Assembly: GCA_964630455.1 (NCBI GenBank)
Contig: CAZVVA010000072.1
Location: 1-17,190 of the forward strand
Reading direction: 5' to 3'
Source of the DNA: JAUWMI01 sp964630455
GTDB taxonomy: Bacteria; Sumerlaeota; Sumerlaeia; MWCT01; JAUWMI01
Length of the DNA: 17,190 nt
The position numbers were made by a program, and so were the translations under genes. The first letter of the stretch is position 1; the number at the start of each line of letters is the position of its first letter. A model generated the notes under the pieces. That model was not told the origin of the DNA. It ran no database searches and saw nothing but the letters and a program-made list of their open reading frames with translations. Shown piece after piece: positions 7,321-14,564 of this stretch.

Positions 7321-7349
7321 TTGACAGGGCGAGCGCTATATAATATAGA
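7321..7349 (+). promoter_or_regulatory. Sigma-70-type promoter, secreted protein gene 1
   Basis: A consensus -35 TTGACA (7321-7326), a 17-bp spacer and TATAGA (7344-7349) in an A+T-rich tract. The same element is kept exactly in copy A2, which supports a functional site. It predicts a leader of roughly 125 nt. Confidence 0.72.
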
Positions 7350-7390
7350 ATATTTAAATTCTGGCTTTTGGGCTTTTTAGAAAGAAATTT

Positions 7391-7404
7391 AAGGAGGGAG
7401 GTGA
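7391..7404 (+). promoter_or_regulatory. Extended Shine-Dalgarno-like block in leader 1
   Basis: AAGGAGGGAGGTGA lies about 79 nt upstream of the start codon, well apart from the real ribosome site (7465-7473). GGAGGTGA is complementary to the 3' end of 16S rRNA. It may be a ribosome-binding mRNA stabiliser (STAB-SD-like), a standby site, or the site for a 6-codon frame starting at GTG 7401 and ending at TAA 7421. Confidence 0.5.
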
Positions 7405-7482
7405 CGCGAACAGAGGTATAATTCTTGAAACATTTTAATTCATTTTGTAAGATTATCCATCCTTAAGAGGAGGAATCCTAAG

Positions 7483-8562
7483 ATGAAAAGGATTAGTTTG
7501 TTATTAGCAATGTTTTTTTTAGCGGCCAGCCTTTCTTTTGCTGCTGTAACTTTCGTCACCTTGGACTGGAGCAATACTGTGGCTGGGAATACCAGCCCTC
7601 CATCATTTGGCACGTATAATTTTGCTACCGGTCATTTTCTCGTTTGCGATTATGGCGCCGTAGCCGCCTCATGCGTGCGCATTGCCAGTGGAACTGACGG
7701 CGCGCTACTGGGACCCACTCTAAATACCACTGGTTTGAATATGGGATCGTTGAATGTTTTTAGCATTTGCGCCACTTCAGACGGTGTCATCTACGGAGGA
7801 ACAAACATAAAGACTGATGGAGTAACTGAGGGCAATTCACTGTTCCGGTGGGCCAATGAAGGTGCTACACCTACGCAGCAGGATCCCGCGGACCAGCCGT
7901 TAGATCCTCTCGTCCCAATGGAATTCGCACGCGCAATGGATGCAATTGGAACAGGAGCAGACACGATAATTGGTACAACAGGCACAGATAATTACATGGC
8001 GACCTTTCTAACGACGCTTGATGGAACAACATTTGCCGTAACCGATTCAACACCCTTAGGTGGTGTTAACAGCTCTAATCTAATCAAACAGGGCGTGGCG
8101 CTTGTGCCTGGCATGGAAAAGGTCTATGGGACAAAAGCAGACGGTAGCGGCGAAGTTGTCCGCCTTGATAAAGTTGGTGGAGCATGGGCCGAACATACGG
8201 AATGGGACCCACCATCCAGCTATGCTGATCCGCCTGATGGACTCGGTAATGCTAGTGGAATAGGCTTCGCTCCAGTTCATAATGCCGTTATCGTACTTGG
8301 CTTCAGGGACCTCACTAACGACTACATCACTGCTCTTGATGGAGATACAGGCGCTATATTGGTCCAGGTGCAAGCTGGTTTGGACTGTGCGAACAACGGC
8401 TACAGTAATATTGATCTGGATGAAAATCCTGGTGTGGGGTATTTTATCGGGCGTTCCGGTACTGCTAACAGCCATGCCTGCGGCAAAATTTCTTTCGATG
8501 CTTTAGTGACGCCTATACCGGGGGCTGGTGTAGATATTATCAATTGGGGACTCTACGAATAG
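7483..8562 (+). CDS. Secreted protein of unknown function, paralog 1
   Basis: This 359-aa exported protein is not one I recognise. Residues 1-20 are a classical signal peptide (MKRISLLLAMFF, cleavage likely after SFA). The mature part is acidic, rich in Gly, Thr, Asp and Asn, and looks beta-rich, with spaced GG/DG turns that could suggest a propeller-like fold; this is only an impression. It shares with paralog 2 the segments GVIYGGTN, RWANE-ATPT-Q, LNV---C-T-DG and the C-terminal TPIPGAGVD--NWGLYE, with spaced cysteines. The start ATG has AAGAGGAGG 9 nt upstream. It sits between repeat A1 and repeat B1 with its own promoter and terminator, so it is a single-gene unit. The C-terminal tail recalls the IPTL-CTERM motif (IPTLSEWGL) but lacks the membrane helix and basic end, so sorting by that route is unlikely. 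Surface or periplasmic location is inferred from the signal peptide only. Confidence 0.85.
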   Translation: MKRISLLLAMFFLAASLSFAAVTFVTLDWSNTVAGNTSPPSFGTYNFATGHFLVCDYGAVAASCVRIASGTDGALLGPTLNTTGLNMGSLNVFSICATSDGVIYGGTNIKTDGVTEGNSLFRWANEGATPTQQDPADQPLDPLVPMEFARAMDAIGTGADTIIGTTGTDNYMATFLTTLDGTTFAVTDSTPLGGVNSSNLIKQGVALVPGMEKVYGTKADGSGEVVRLDKVGGAWAEHTEWDPPSSYADPPDGLGNASGIGFAPVHNAVIVLGFRDLTNDYITALDGDTGAILVQVQAGLDCANNGYSNIDLDENPGVGYFIGRSGTANSHACGKISFDALVTPIPGAGVDIINWGLYE

Positions 8563-8844
8563 TCTTGTGGAGAATTTGTTACCATAGGAAGAGGTTGATG
8601 AGGGTCTGGGAATTTCAGACCCTCATTCTTTTTGGGTAGCTTATTATTTCATCCTCTCTATGAGGAAAAGGGCCGTCGTTTTCCTCGTGTCGCACGAAGG
8701 GTTCATGAGGGGCTAAAAACCCCCGGGTTGTTCGCTGTCTTGACGCCTTACCCGGCGTGCGAATCCGACCAGAATTCATTTTTCCAAAAGCTGATTGCAA
8801 CTTTAACTGTTTTATTGTTTAAACTATCCGCTGTTCTGTTAGCC
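8512..8844 (+). repeat. Direct repeat B, copy 1 (C-terminal tail, terminator, structured 3' element)
   Basis: This 333-bp block is nearly identical to 10048-10378. It begins inside the coding region at the PIPGAGVD codons, passes through the stop and the terminator, and continues more than 200 bp as non-coding DNA. That part has a conserved inverted repeat, GAGGAAAA (8662-8669) with TTTTCCTC (8679-8686), whose 9-nt loop differs between copies while both arms are identical. It also holds TCGTG-TCG-CACGA and CGCC-TTACCC-GGCG hairpins. Confidence 0.92.
8598..8633 (+). terminator. Intrinsic terminator, secreted protein gene 1
   Basis: A perfect 11-bp stem, ATGAGGGTCTG (8598-8608) with CAGACCCTCAT (8616-8626), a 7-nt loop and a TCTTTTT tail, 35 bp after the stop codon. 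Confidence 0.92.
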
Positions 8845-8930
8845 TTTAGGCAAGCCATGGGGATAAGACCTGGAACAAGGAAATCTGATTACGGAGCCAT
8901 AGGTATGGCCTGATTTTCTGAATTTTATGC

Positions 8931-8959
8931 TTGACAGGGCGAGCGCTATATAATATAGA
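8931..8959 (+). promoter_or_regulatory. Sigma-70-type promoter, secreted protein gene 2
   Basis: TTGACA (8931-8936), a 17-bp spacer and TATAGA (8954-8959), identical to the copy upstream of paralog 1. Confidence 0.72.
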
Positions 8960-8992
8960 ATATTCAAATTCTGGCTTTTTAGAAAGAAATTT

Positions 8993-9006
8993 AAGGAGGG
9001 AGGTGA
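8993..9006 (+). promoter_or_regulatory. Extended Shine-Dalgarno-like block in leader 2
   Basis: AAGGAGGGAGGTGA followed by T gives GGAGGTGAT, a 9-nt complement of the 16S rRNA 3' end, about 70 nt before the real start. A 6-codon frame from GTG 9003 ends at TGA 9023, matching the one in leader 1 in position and length but using a different stop codon. Confidence 0.5.
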
Positions 9007-9075
9007 TACGAACGGAGTCTTGAAACATTTTAATTCATTTTGTAAGGCTATTCATTCTTGAGGAGGAAAACTGAG

Positions 9076-10098
9076 ATGAAAAAAATTTGTCTTCTAGCGA
9101 TTGGGATTTTATTGATGTTTTTACCCTTAGCTCTCGGGCAAGACGTTACCTTAACCCTTGACTGGAGCTATGAAAATACTACTCCCACTAATCTCATCAG
9201 CGGCTCCTATAATTACGTCACTGATAAATTCTATGCTTGTATATGGGAAGACCTTACTACCCCGGTGCACATTGTGGATGGGAGCAATGGAACTGATACT
9301 GGTGGTGAATTAAGTAGCACTGGATTAACTTTAGGGGATTTAAATGTAATTGGCATGTGCGTTACTACTGATGGTGTGATTTATGGCGGAACAAACACTG
9401 ATCCCGATTCTCTTATTCGCTGGGCAAATGAAGCGGCGACGCCTACTGAGCAAGGCATAACAGATCTGCAATTAACCAGATGCATGGATGTCCTTGGCAC
9501 AGGAGTAGATACTAAGATATTTGTTACTGGTGAGGATGACATGGGTGATGTGGATATCTTAACGACAACAGATGGGGTCAGCTTTTCAATAACAGATACC
9601 ACGATTGCCGGTTTAGGTAAACACGGCTTAGCCGTTGCCAAAACGGGAGATACAGTATTTGTAAGTATGGGATACCCTGGCAATCTACCAACGAGATGCG
9701 ACAAAATTGTTGGAGTCTGGACCCTTTCTACTACGTTTTTACCTGATACTGGGGATATGAATTCACCCTGTCCTATGGGCTACTGGGATGAACAAGATGT
9801 ACTATTTGTAATTGATTGCCTGGATGCAGGGAGCGATGACAATATTCGTGCACTAAATGGCTCAACAGCGGCGCTTCTCACTAACACTGCCACTGGAAGC
9901 GATGTTGCAATGTATGGTTATGGCACAATTGATACATCTCCAGCAACTGATAATTGGAGTGGGACCGCTGCTTTCATTGTGCGTACTGGCAGTGATACGG
10001 GTTATATGTGTGGTAAATTCTCATTTAGCGTTCCTGGGGGACCAACACCTATACCGGGGGCTGGTGTAGATCTTACCAATTGGGGACTCTACGAATAG
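9076..10098 (+). CDS. Secreted protein of unknown function, paralog 2
   Basis: This 340-aa exported protein is a diverged tandem paralog of the preceding secreted protein. The signal peptide is MKKICLLAIGILLMFLPLALG, with cleavage probably before QDV. The mature chain is acidic and Thr/Gly/Asp-rich. It shares LDWS near the N-terminus, TTDGVIYGGTN, RWANEAATPTEQ and the C-terminal TPIPGAGVDLTNWGLYE with its neighbour, while long central stretches align poorly. The ATG at 9076 is chosen because AGGAGG lies 9 nt upstream; a TTG at 9058 in frame overlaps that ribosome site and is rejected. It has its own copy of promoter, leader and terminator, so the two genes are separate transcription units arising by duplication. 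No enzymatic motif is visible. Function unknown; export is well supported. Confidence 0.85.
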   Translation: MKKICLLAIGILLMFLPLALGQDVTLTLDWSYENTTPTNLISGSYNYVTDKFYACIWEDLTTPVHIVDGSNGTDTGGELSSTGLTLGDLNVIGMCVTTDGVIYGGTNTDPDSLIRWANEAATPTEQGITDLQLTRCMDVLGTGVDTKIFVTGEDDMGDVDILTTTDGVSFSITDTTIAGLGKHGLAVAKTGDTVFVSMGYPGNLPTRCDKIVGVWTLSTTFLPDTGDMNSPCPMGYWDEQDVLFVIDCLDAGSDDNIRALNGSTAALLTNTATGSDVAMYGYGTIDTSPATDNWSGTAAFIVRTGSDTGYMCGKFSFSVPGGPTPIPGAGVDLTNWGLYE

Positions 10099-10378
10099 TC
10101 TTGTGGAGAATTTGTTACCATAGGAAGAGGTTGATGAGGGTCTGGGAATTTCAGACCCTCATTCTTTCTGGGTAGCTTATTATTTCATCCTCTCTATGAG
10201 GAAAAGGGCCGGCATTTTCCTCGTGTCGCACGAAGGGTTCATGAGGGGCTAAAAACCCGGGGTGTTCGCTGTCTTGACGCCTTACCCGGCGTGCGAATCC
10301 GACCAGGATTCATTTTTCCAAAAGCTGATTGCCACTTTAACTGTTTTCTTGTTTCGACTATCCGCTGTTCTGTTAGCC
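10048..10378 (+). repeat. Direct repeat B, copy 2
   Basis: Second copy of 8512-8844. The arms GAGGAAAA (10198-10205) and TTTTCCTC (10215-10222) are conserved around a changed loop. It ends in GTTAGCC about 34 bp before the start of the parvulin-like gene, so it also serves as that gene's 5' flank. Homology to copy 1 stops abruptly after GTTAGCC. Confidence 0.92.
10134..10168 (+). terminator. Intrinsic terminator, secreted protein gene 2
   Basis: The same 11-bp stem as at 8598 (10134-10144 with 10152-10162) followed by TCTTTCT. The T run is interrupted by one C more than in copy 1, so it may be slightly leakier towards the downstream gene. Confidence 0.88.
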
Positions 10379-10411
10379 AGCAATATCAGGAAATGGCTTT
10401 TCTTGGCAACC

Positions 10412-12097
10412 ATGAACATAGCAACCACATGCTTTAATATCTTCTTGCTCGTCGTTTTGGCGTGTAATGTTACCCATGCCAATGCTCCCGAAGTTGTTGC
10501 AAAGGATGACATTTATCGCTATTCGCTCAGAGACGTAGAGGCATACTTAAGCATACAATCGTTACCCTATTATGACGTAATTCAAAGGGGGCTAAGCAAA
10601 AGGGACTCTTCAGCAATGTCTCTTTTGAAAGAGACCCTCAAGACTCTTGCTTTCAAGCAGCTATACGTGCACCAAGAGCTGCGTAAGGCAAAGCCGCCGG
10701 AAAGAATAGAATTCTTTGTTCGTGAAACGCTGAGAAACTACGCCTATAGTCTCGCTATGCGAGAGCTGGCATCGGAGTGTCAAATAACCACTTCTGAGCT
10801 GGAGCTGGCCTATGAAAAAAATAAGGAAAAATATAAAGTAGGGGAGAGCAGAAAGATTTCCGTGCTGTATAAGCTCCTCCCTGAAAATCCGGAGGAAAAA
10901 GAAGGCGTGGTTTCAGCCTTAGAGGAACTCCGTTCCAGACAGGATTTCAACGAGAATTTCCTGGACTACGTTAAGGAGCAGTCTGATCTTCCGGGGGCTA
11001 TCCAGGGAGGAGTGGTAAATTATTTTACGCGTGGAACCTATGGGCCAACAGTTGAGAAATATGCTTTTGAAACGCCTGAGGGAGCGGTAAGTCCTGTCTT
11101 CTCAACTACAAAAGGGGCGTACATCATCAAGTGCTTGGAGGTGAAACCGGCGGGCTATCTTGCAATTTCTAAAGTAACGCCTGAATTGAGAAAAAACCTC
11201 TTTCCCCAAAAGCTTGACGAAGCAAAAAAGCGCAAATTGAACAAACTTATGAGAAAAAGCAAGGTCTGGAAGTCAGCTTCCACACCAATGAGTGGCTCGG
11301 CAAGTCTTGTATTGTTGAAGGTTAATGATTTCGAGCTTACTTCGGGTGTTCTATTCAGCGCCTACCCGGACATAGGAAATAATTTAAAGGCCGAACCAGA
11401 ATTTCTGATGATCTTTTTAGGACGACTCGCTGAGCGGGAGCTGGTCCTGCAGGACATGGAAATAAAGGCAAGAAATGACCCTCATTCCTTAGAAGGAAAA
11501 AAACTCGGTATATTGCAAACCCTATCGTACTTCCGAGCATTGTTTGTCGAGCGAGTTAATAAGGAGATAACGGTGCAAGAGGAAGAACTACGCAATTATT
11601 ATAAGGAATACAAAGGGTATTATCACGGCAGCACCCCTAAACGTTTTGCCTACCTACTGATCAGAGCTCCGGATAAAAACAAGCTTCCTGAGCCCCGGTT
11701 CTATAAGGAACTTGAGTGGCAAAAGCGAGCGGCGTACAAATTTCGGGAAAAGGTAATTGAGCAGCCCGCTGGCTTCGTCAGGGAGGCGAAGAAATTAGCA
11801 GCAGAAAGGCTAGACACAATTTATGGTGTAACTTCCTGGCTGGAGGAATTGCCAGAAAAATGGAACGCGAAGAAATCTATTATAGAGTTTAATTTAGGAA
11901 GTATCTCGCCAGTTCTGATGAGCGATGATGGCTTGCTGATATTTACAGTTATAGATAAAAAAGCGTCTCGCACTCTTCTTTTCGAAGAAGTGAGAGATAA
12001 AGTCTATCGGGTCATTCTGAGCAGCAAGGAAAGAAAACTATATAATGAGCTGCAAGAAAAGACCCTGGAAGCCTACCATTTCACATTTACGTTTTAA
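10412..12097 (+). CDS. Secreted tandem parvulin-like (SurA/PpiC family) protein
   Basis: This 561-aa exported protein is built as two similar halves, each an alpha-helical SurA-N-like segment followed by a parvulin-like domain (about 145-245 and 408-517). SurA/PpiC proteins chaperone or isomerise exported proteins in the periplasm. The first parvulin domain has the family pattern QGGVVNYFTRGTYGPTVEKY, then AFETPEGAVSPVFSTTKGAY; the second has FNLGSISPVLMSDDGLLI. The histidines usual in active parvulins (in H-I-L-V and G-Y-H-I-I) appear to be replaced: KISVLY and AYIIK in domain 1, FAYLLI and LLIFTV in domain 2. It may therefore act as a chaperone without isomerase activity. The start at ATG 10412 opens a signal peptide (MNIATTCFNIFLLVVLAC, then ANA); a TTG at 10403 with AGGAA upstream is an alternative. 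An in-frame extension to 10262 falls in repeat B and is not credible. Clients may include the adjacent secreted proteins. Confidence 0.85.
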   Translation: MNIATTCFNIFLLVVLACNVTHANAPEVVAKDDIYRYSLRDVEAYLSIQSLPYYDVIQRGLSKRDSSAMSLLKETLKTLAFKQLYVHQELRKAKPPERIEFFVRETLRNYAYSLAMRELASECQITTSELELAYEKNKEKYKVGESRKISVLYKLLPENPEEKEGVVSALEELRSRQDFNENFLDYVKEQSDLPGAIQGGVVNYFTRGTYGPTVEKYAFETPEGAVSPVFSTTKGAYIIKCLEVKPAGYLAISKVTPELRKNLFPQKLDEAKKRKLNKLMRKSKVWKSASTPMSGSASLVLLKVNDFELTSGVLFSAYPDIGNNLKAEPEFLMIFLGRLAERELVLQDMEIKARNDPHSLEGKKLGILQTLSYFRALFVERVNKEITVQEEELRNYYKEYKGYYHGSTPKRFAYLLIRAPDKNKLPEPRFYKELEWQKRAAYKFREKVIEQPAGFVREAKKLAAERLDTIYGVTSWLEELPEKWNAKKSIIEFNLGSISPVLMSDDGLLIFTVIDKKASRTLLFEEVRDKVYRVILSSKERKLYNELQEKTLEAYHFTFTF

Positions 12098-12326
12098 AAC
12101 GAAGGTTCGGCGATAACAATGGTAGACAGTAAGGCACAGGATAGCCCATTTCTGGAGCCTTGCGAAAGGAACGGGCTGCTTCTTTAAGACTGCGTAATTC
12201 CACCTGCCCAAGGATTTTGCTATTACAAAGCAAAATATACCTGAAGTGACCACTGGCAAGAGAAAAGTTATTCTTCATAACGTTCGTTTTGATTGGTCTT
12301 ATCGAGTTTCACATAAATAAAGGAAT
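12098..12326 (+). other. Non-coding stretch before cca remnant
   Basis: No gene is supported. The one clear structure is an 8-bp hairpin, ATTTTGCT (12214-12221) with AGCAAAAT (12229-12236), without a T tail. It lies too far from the parvulin-like stop to be an obvious terminator. Confidence 0.45.
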
Positions 12327-12398
12327 GCCCAGCTAGAGGGTACATTGAAGTCAAAGGAGAAAGCTCTGAGATTTGTGAAACGGAACTATCCTTTGTAG
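12327..12398 (+). pseudogene. cca: 3'-end remnant of a second cca gene
   Basis: Read from 12327, the 23 codons before TAG 12396-12398 encode AQLEGTLKSKEKALRF, then VKRNYPL. This matches the intact Cca end, AQLEGTLKSKEEALKF then VRQKYPLKG (codons from 6878), at 18 of 23 residues. The nucleotide match is 50 of 69, and most differences are synonymous third-position changes, so the fragment diverged while still part of a working gene. Upstream, the frame meets a TAA at 12318 and homology is lost. There is no ribosome site or usable start. It is best read as what remains of a different cca allele after insertion or replacement of the 5.4 kb between them. Confidence 0.82.
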
Positions 12399-12479
12399 GT
12401 AATGAATTTGGGAAATCTGGTGTGGGTAACTTCGTCATCAAATAGTATTATGTCCTACCACTATAAAATCCGAAGCGCC

Positions 12480-14564
12480 TCATTTTTCCCTGGCTAAAGC
12501 AAACACATGCACCGGACCGCACTGCAGCATTGGTCTGACTGAATATTCATCTGCAAGAAACTTTTCCCAAAAATCTTCCGGGCTGACGCCTTTAAAACGG
12601 CGGAAATCCAGGCAGAGAAATTTTACGCGATATTCGTCCAATAACTCAGCCCTCTCTTTTGAGGATGCTGAAAGTTGAAGTATTCGATCACGCGCAAAGT
12701 TGCGCTCGTTATAATCGGGCATGGAAGGCGACGTAATCGTTGCAAATACCTGTACTACGTAATGCTTTGTAAGCGCTGTTACAAAGTAGGCTGTCATGGG
12801 ATTTGTATTAACCACGGCAGGCTCGGTCACTCTCAAATCCAGTTCTTTCAGAGCAACCGGTAGGGGATCTGTTAAGCGCCAGGTCTCTAACAACTGCGGA
12901 TTCTCGATACCTCTGTGAAACACAGACCAACTCCGCGCCACCATCATTATAAATACGAGCGCAACAGCAAATGCGGGTAGTTTTGAACACCAGCGCCGGA
13001 GTCGGCGGACTTTGATACGTCTCAAGAGAAAGAAAAGAAAAATCTGGCCACCCGCAATAACCGTCGCAAAATGGGGTATATTAGAATAGAGCCGCATGAG
13101 CGCCTGCATGGAGAATTTGCTGGCATATAGTTTCCCCATTACTGGGTTTGCCATTACCATCGGAATCAGAAGCATCCCCGCCGTGCAGTATAGATAAATA
13201 GGCCGGATGGCAAGCCCGCTCTTTCTCCTTTGCCAGCCTCGCCACATCAGAAATGGAACTGCCACCAGTGCAAGAAATGGAATCCACGTGACACGAGTGT
13301 GGTAGACCACCCAACCCGTCCGGTAGAGAAAAACCTCCGGCTTGGCAATAAGTCCCCACTCACCAATTTTTATCACTTCGTTTGCGGCAAATGTCATGTG
13401 AAAAGGATTTGTAATGGGCCCAGGAGAGACCAGCAGCATAAAGGCCAACAGTCCGACGCAAAGTGCGGCGATAAGGATGATAGGCCGGAGCCGGGCACGC
13501 ATGTTTTCAGCTCCAAAGAGCGCTGCAAGCAAACAAACCAAACCCAGAAATAGAAAAAATCCCATAAAGGAAAGCTTATGAACAGAAATTAGAACCAGGC
13601 ACGCAACGATGGAGAGAATCCCGAAAAATTGGCCGCCGCGTCGCAAAAATTCGAAGCATAATACCCATGCCACTGGCATGATAATAAGCGGCGAAGTCAG
13701 GTAAGGATATTGAAATATTCTAAGCCCTACTAGGTCACCCGCGAAATGTGTGAGCGCCCACAAATGAGCCAGGAGATAAATCGCTGCCAGGGCACCTCTT
13801 CGGAACAGGTAAAGACCAAAACCGAAAAGCGAATATCCGCTTAAGAAAAGCAAAAGTGGCATGATGGAAAACCAGACTTCCGCCGGTTCTTTCCCGCTAA
13901 AGTTTGCCAGCGCGGCAAGAGAAACATGCCATACGCAGTAACCGTAATTTGAGTCAGGTTGCAAAGTGTCGAAATAAGGGCTGGCAGCAACCATTACATT
14001 TCTGTCCAGTAGCTTTTTCACAATCGACATATGCAGCCAGCCATCTCCTCTGTCCAAGAAAACTCCCGAAAAAGCTGTAAAGCTCATAATGACCAGCAAG
14101 AAACCTGTAAGAACGTAAAAGGAAAAAATATCCTTCCGATTCAGGGATAGAGTGGAGGAAACAGTAAGCGCGCCTTCTCCCCGGGAACGCTTAAGAATCA
14201 GCCCAACCCCGACAACCGTCGAAAGCACTCCGGCAAGCATCATGGCCAAAAGCACTTCCTGGGTCGGGAGACGGAAATAAAACCCTGCGAATGAAAACGG
14301 GAGATAAAGCGCTAGGCTGAATAGGAAAGAAATCGGAAGGAGCAAGAAGAGACGCTGAGGTATCTTCACGCGGAAGTAGTATGCCCACGGTAAGCCAGGC
14401 AGAATTAGAAGACAGATTCCCGCCAGATTGGTGGTCAGGAGATTATTAAAAGCCGTCTCACCCCGGTAGTGGTAGAAAAGACAAAGAATAACAACAAGTA
14501 GCAATAAATTGAAGGCGAAAAATATATACCCGGGGCGGTTCTTCATCTCATATATTTGCCACAT
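12480..14564 (-). CDS. Polytopic membrane protein, probable GT-C-type glycosyltransferase
   Basis: This 694-aa integral membrane protein has roughly a dozen hydrophobic helices, the first at about 12-31, and a soluble C-terminal part from about 565. After the early helices the sequence DRGDGWLHMSIVKKLL (171-186) lies at a membrane boundary. An acidic pair followed by W/Y-x-H in an early external loop is typical of GT-C glycosyltransferases such as PMT, ArnT and STT3 relatives, which use polyprenyl-phosphate sugars. The C-terminal region (LLDEYRVKFLCLDF, then FKGVSPEDFWEKFL) resembles the soluble tail of such bacterial proteins. No specific family can be named. The start is the first ATG (MWQIYEMKNR); a second in-frame ATG at 14546 is possible, and neither has a good ribosome site. 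It stands alone, about 400 bp downstream of the amidase gene on the same strand. No other glycan genes are in view. Confidence 0.8.
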   Translation of the reverse strand: MWQIYEMKNRPGYIFFAFNLLLLVVILCLFYHYRGETAFNNLLTTNLAGICLLILPGLPWAYYFRVKIPQRLFLLLPISFLFSLALYLPFSFAGFYFRLPTQEVLLAMMLAGVLSTVVGVGLILKRSRGEGALTVSSTLSLNRKDIFSFYVLTGFLLVIMSFTAFSGVFLDRGDGWLHMSIVKKLLDRNVMVAASPYFDTLQPDSNYGYCVWHVSLAALANFSGKEPAEVWFSIMPLLLFLSGYSLFGFGLYLFRRGALAAIYLLAHLWALTHFAGDLVGLRIFQYPYLTSPLIIMPVAWVLCFEFLRRGGQFFGILSIVACLVLISVHKLSFMGFFLFLGLVCLLAALFGAENMRARLRPIILIAALCVGLLAFMLLVSPGPITNPFHMTFAANEVIKIGEWGLIAKPEVFLYRTGWVVYHTRVTWIPFLALVAVPFLMWRGWQRRKSGLAIRPIYLYCTAGMLLIPMVMANPVMGKLYASKFSMQALMRLYSNIPHFATVIAGGQIFLFFLLRRIKVRRLRRWCSKLPAFAVALVFIMMVARSWSVFHRGIENPQLLETWRLTDPLPVALKELDLRVTEPAVVNTNPMTAYFVTALTKHYVVQVFATITSPSMPDYNERNFARDRILQLSASSKERAELLDEYRVKFLCLDFRRFKGVSPEDFWEKFLADEYSVRPMLQCGPVHVFALAREK

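Larger units (their letters stand above)
7294..7494 (+). repeat. Direct repeat A, copy 1 (promoter and leader)
   Basis: This is the first copy of an upstream module shared with 8904-9087. The first 61 bp are identical, and the next 140 bp match apart from scattered substitutions and short indels, one an 8-bp TTTTGGGC present only here. It contains the promoter, a Shine-Dalgarno-like block, the true ribosome site and the first codons of the secreted-protein gene. Confidence 0.93.
8904..9087 (+). repeat. Direct repeat A, copy 2 (promoter and leader)
   Basis: Second copy of the module at 7294-7494. It has the same promoter and Shine-Dalgarno-like block, but lacks the TTTTGGGC insertion and about 7 bp near GTATAAT. 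A unique 59-bp stretch (8845-8903) separates it from B copy 1. Confidence 0.93.

Noticed and set aside
8748..8775. tRNA-like 3' end (GTGCGAATCCGACCA) within repeat B
   Set aside because: Only a T-loop-like string is present. No acceptor, D or anticodon stems can be formed around it, and the GGTTCGAATCC consensus is broken.
8632..8913. 93-codon open frame on the plus strand inside repeat B copy 1
   Set aside because: It crosses the tail of the terminator and hairpins and lacks a ribosome site and family features. The B2 counterpart differs by a 2-base indel near GGGTTG/GGGGTG and by non-conservative changes.
10262..10411. Longer N-terminus for the parvulin-like protein starting at GTG 10262
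   Set aside because: The extension is entirely repeat B, which is non-coding in copy 1, and it would bury the signal peptide. ATG 10412 puts the signal peptide at the N-terminus.
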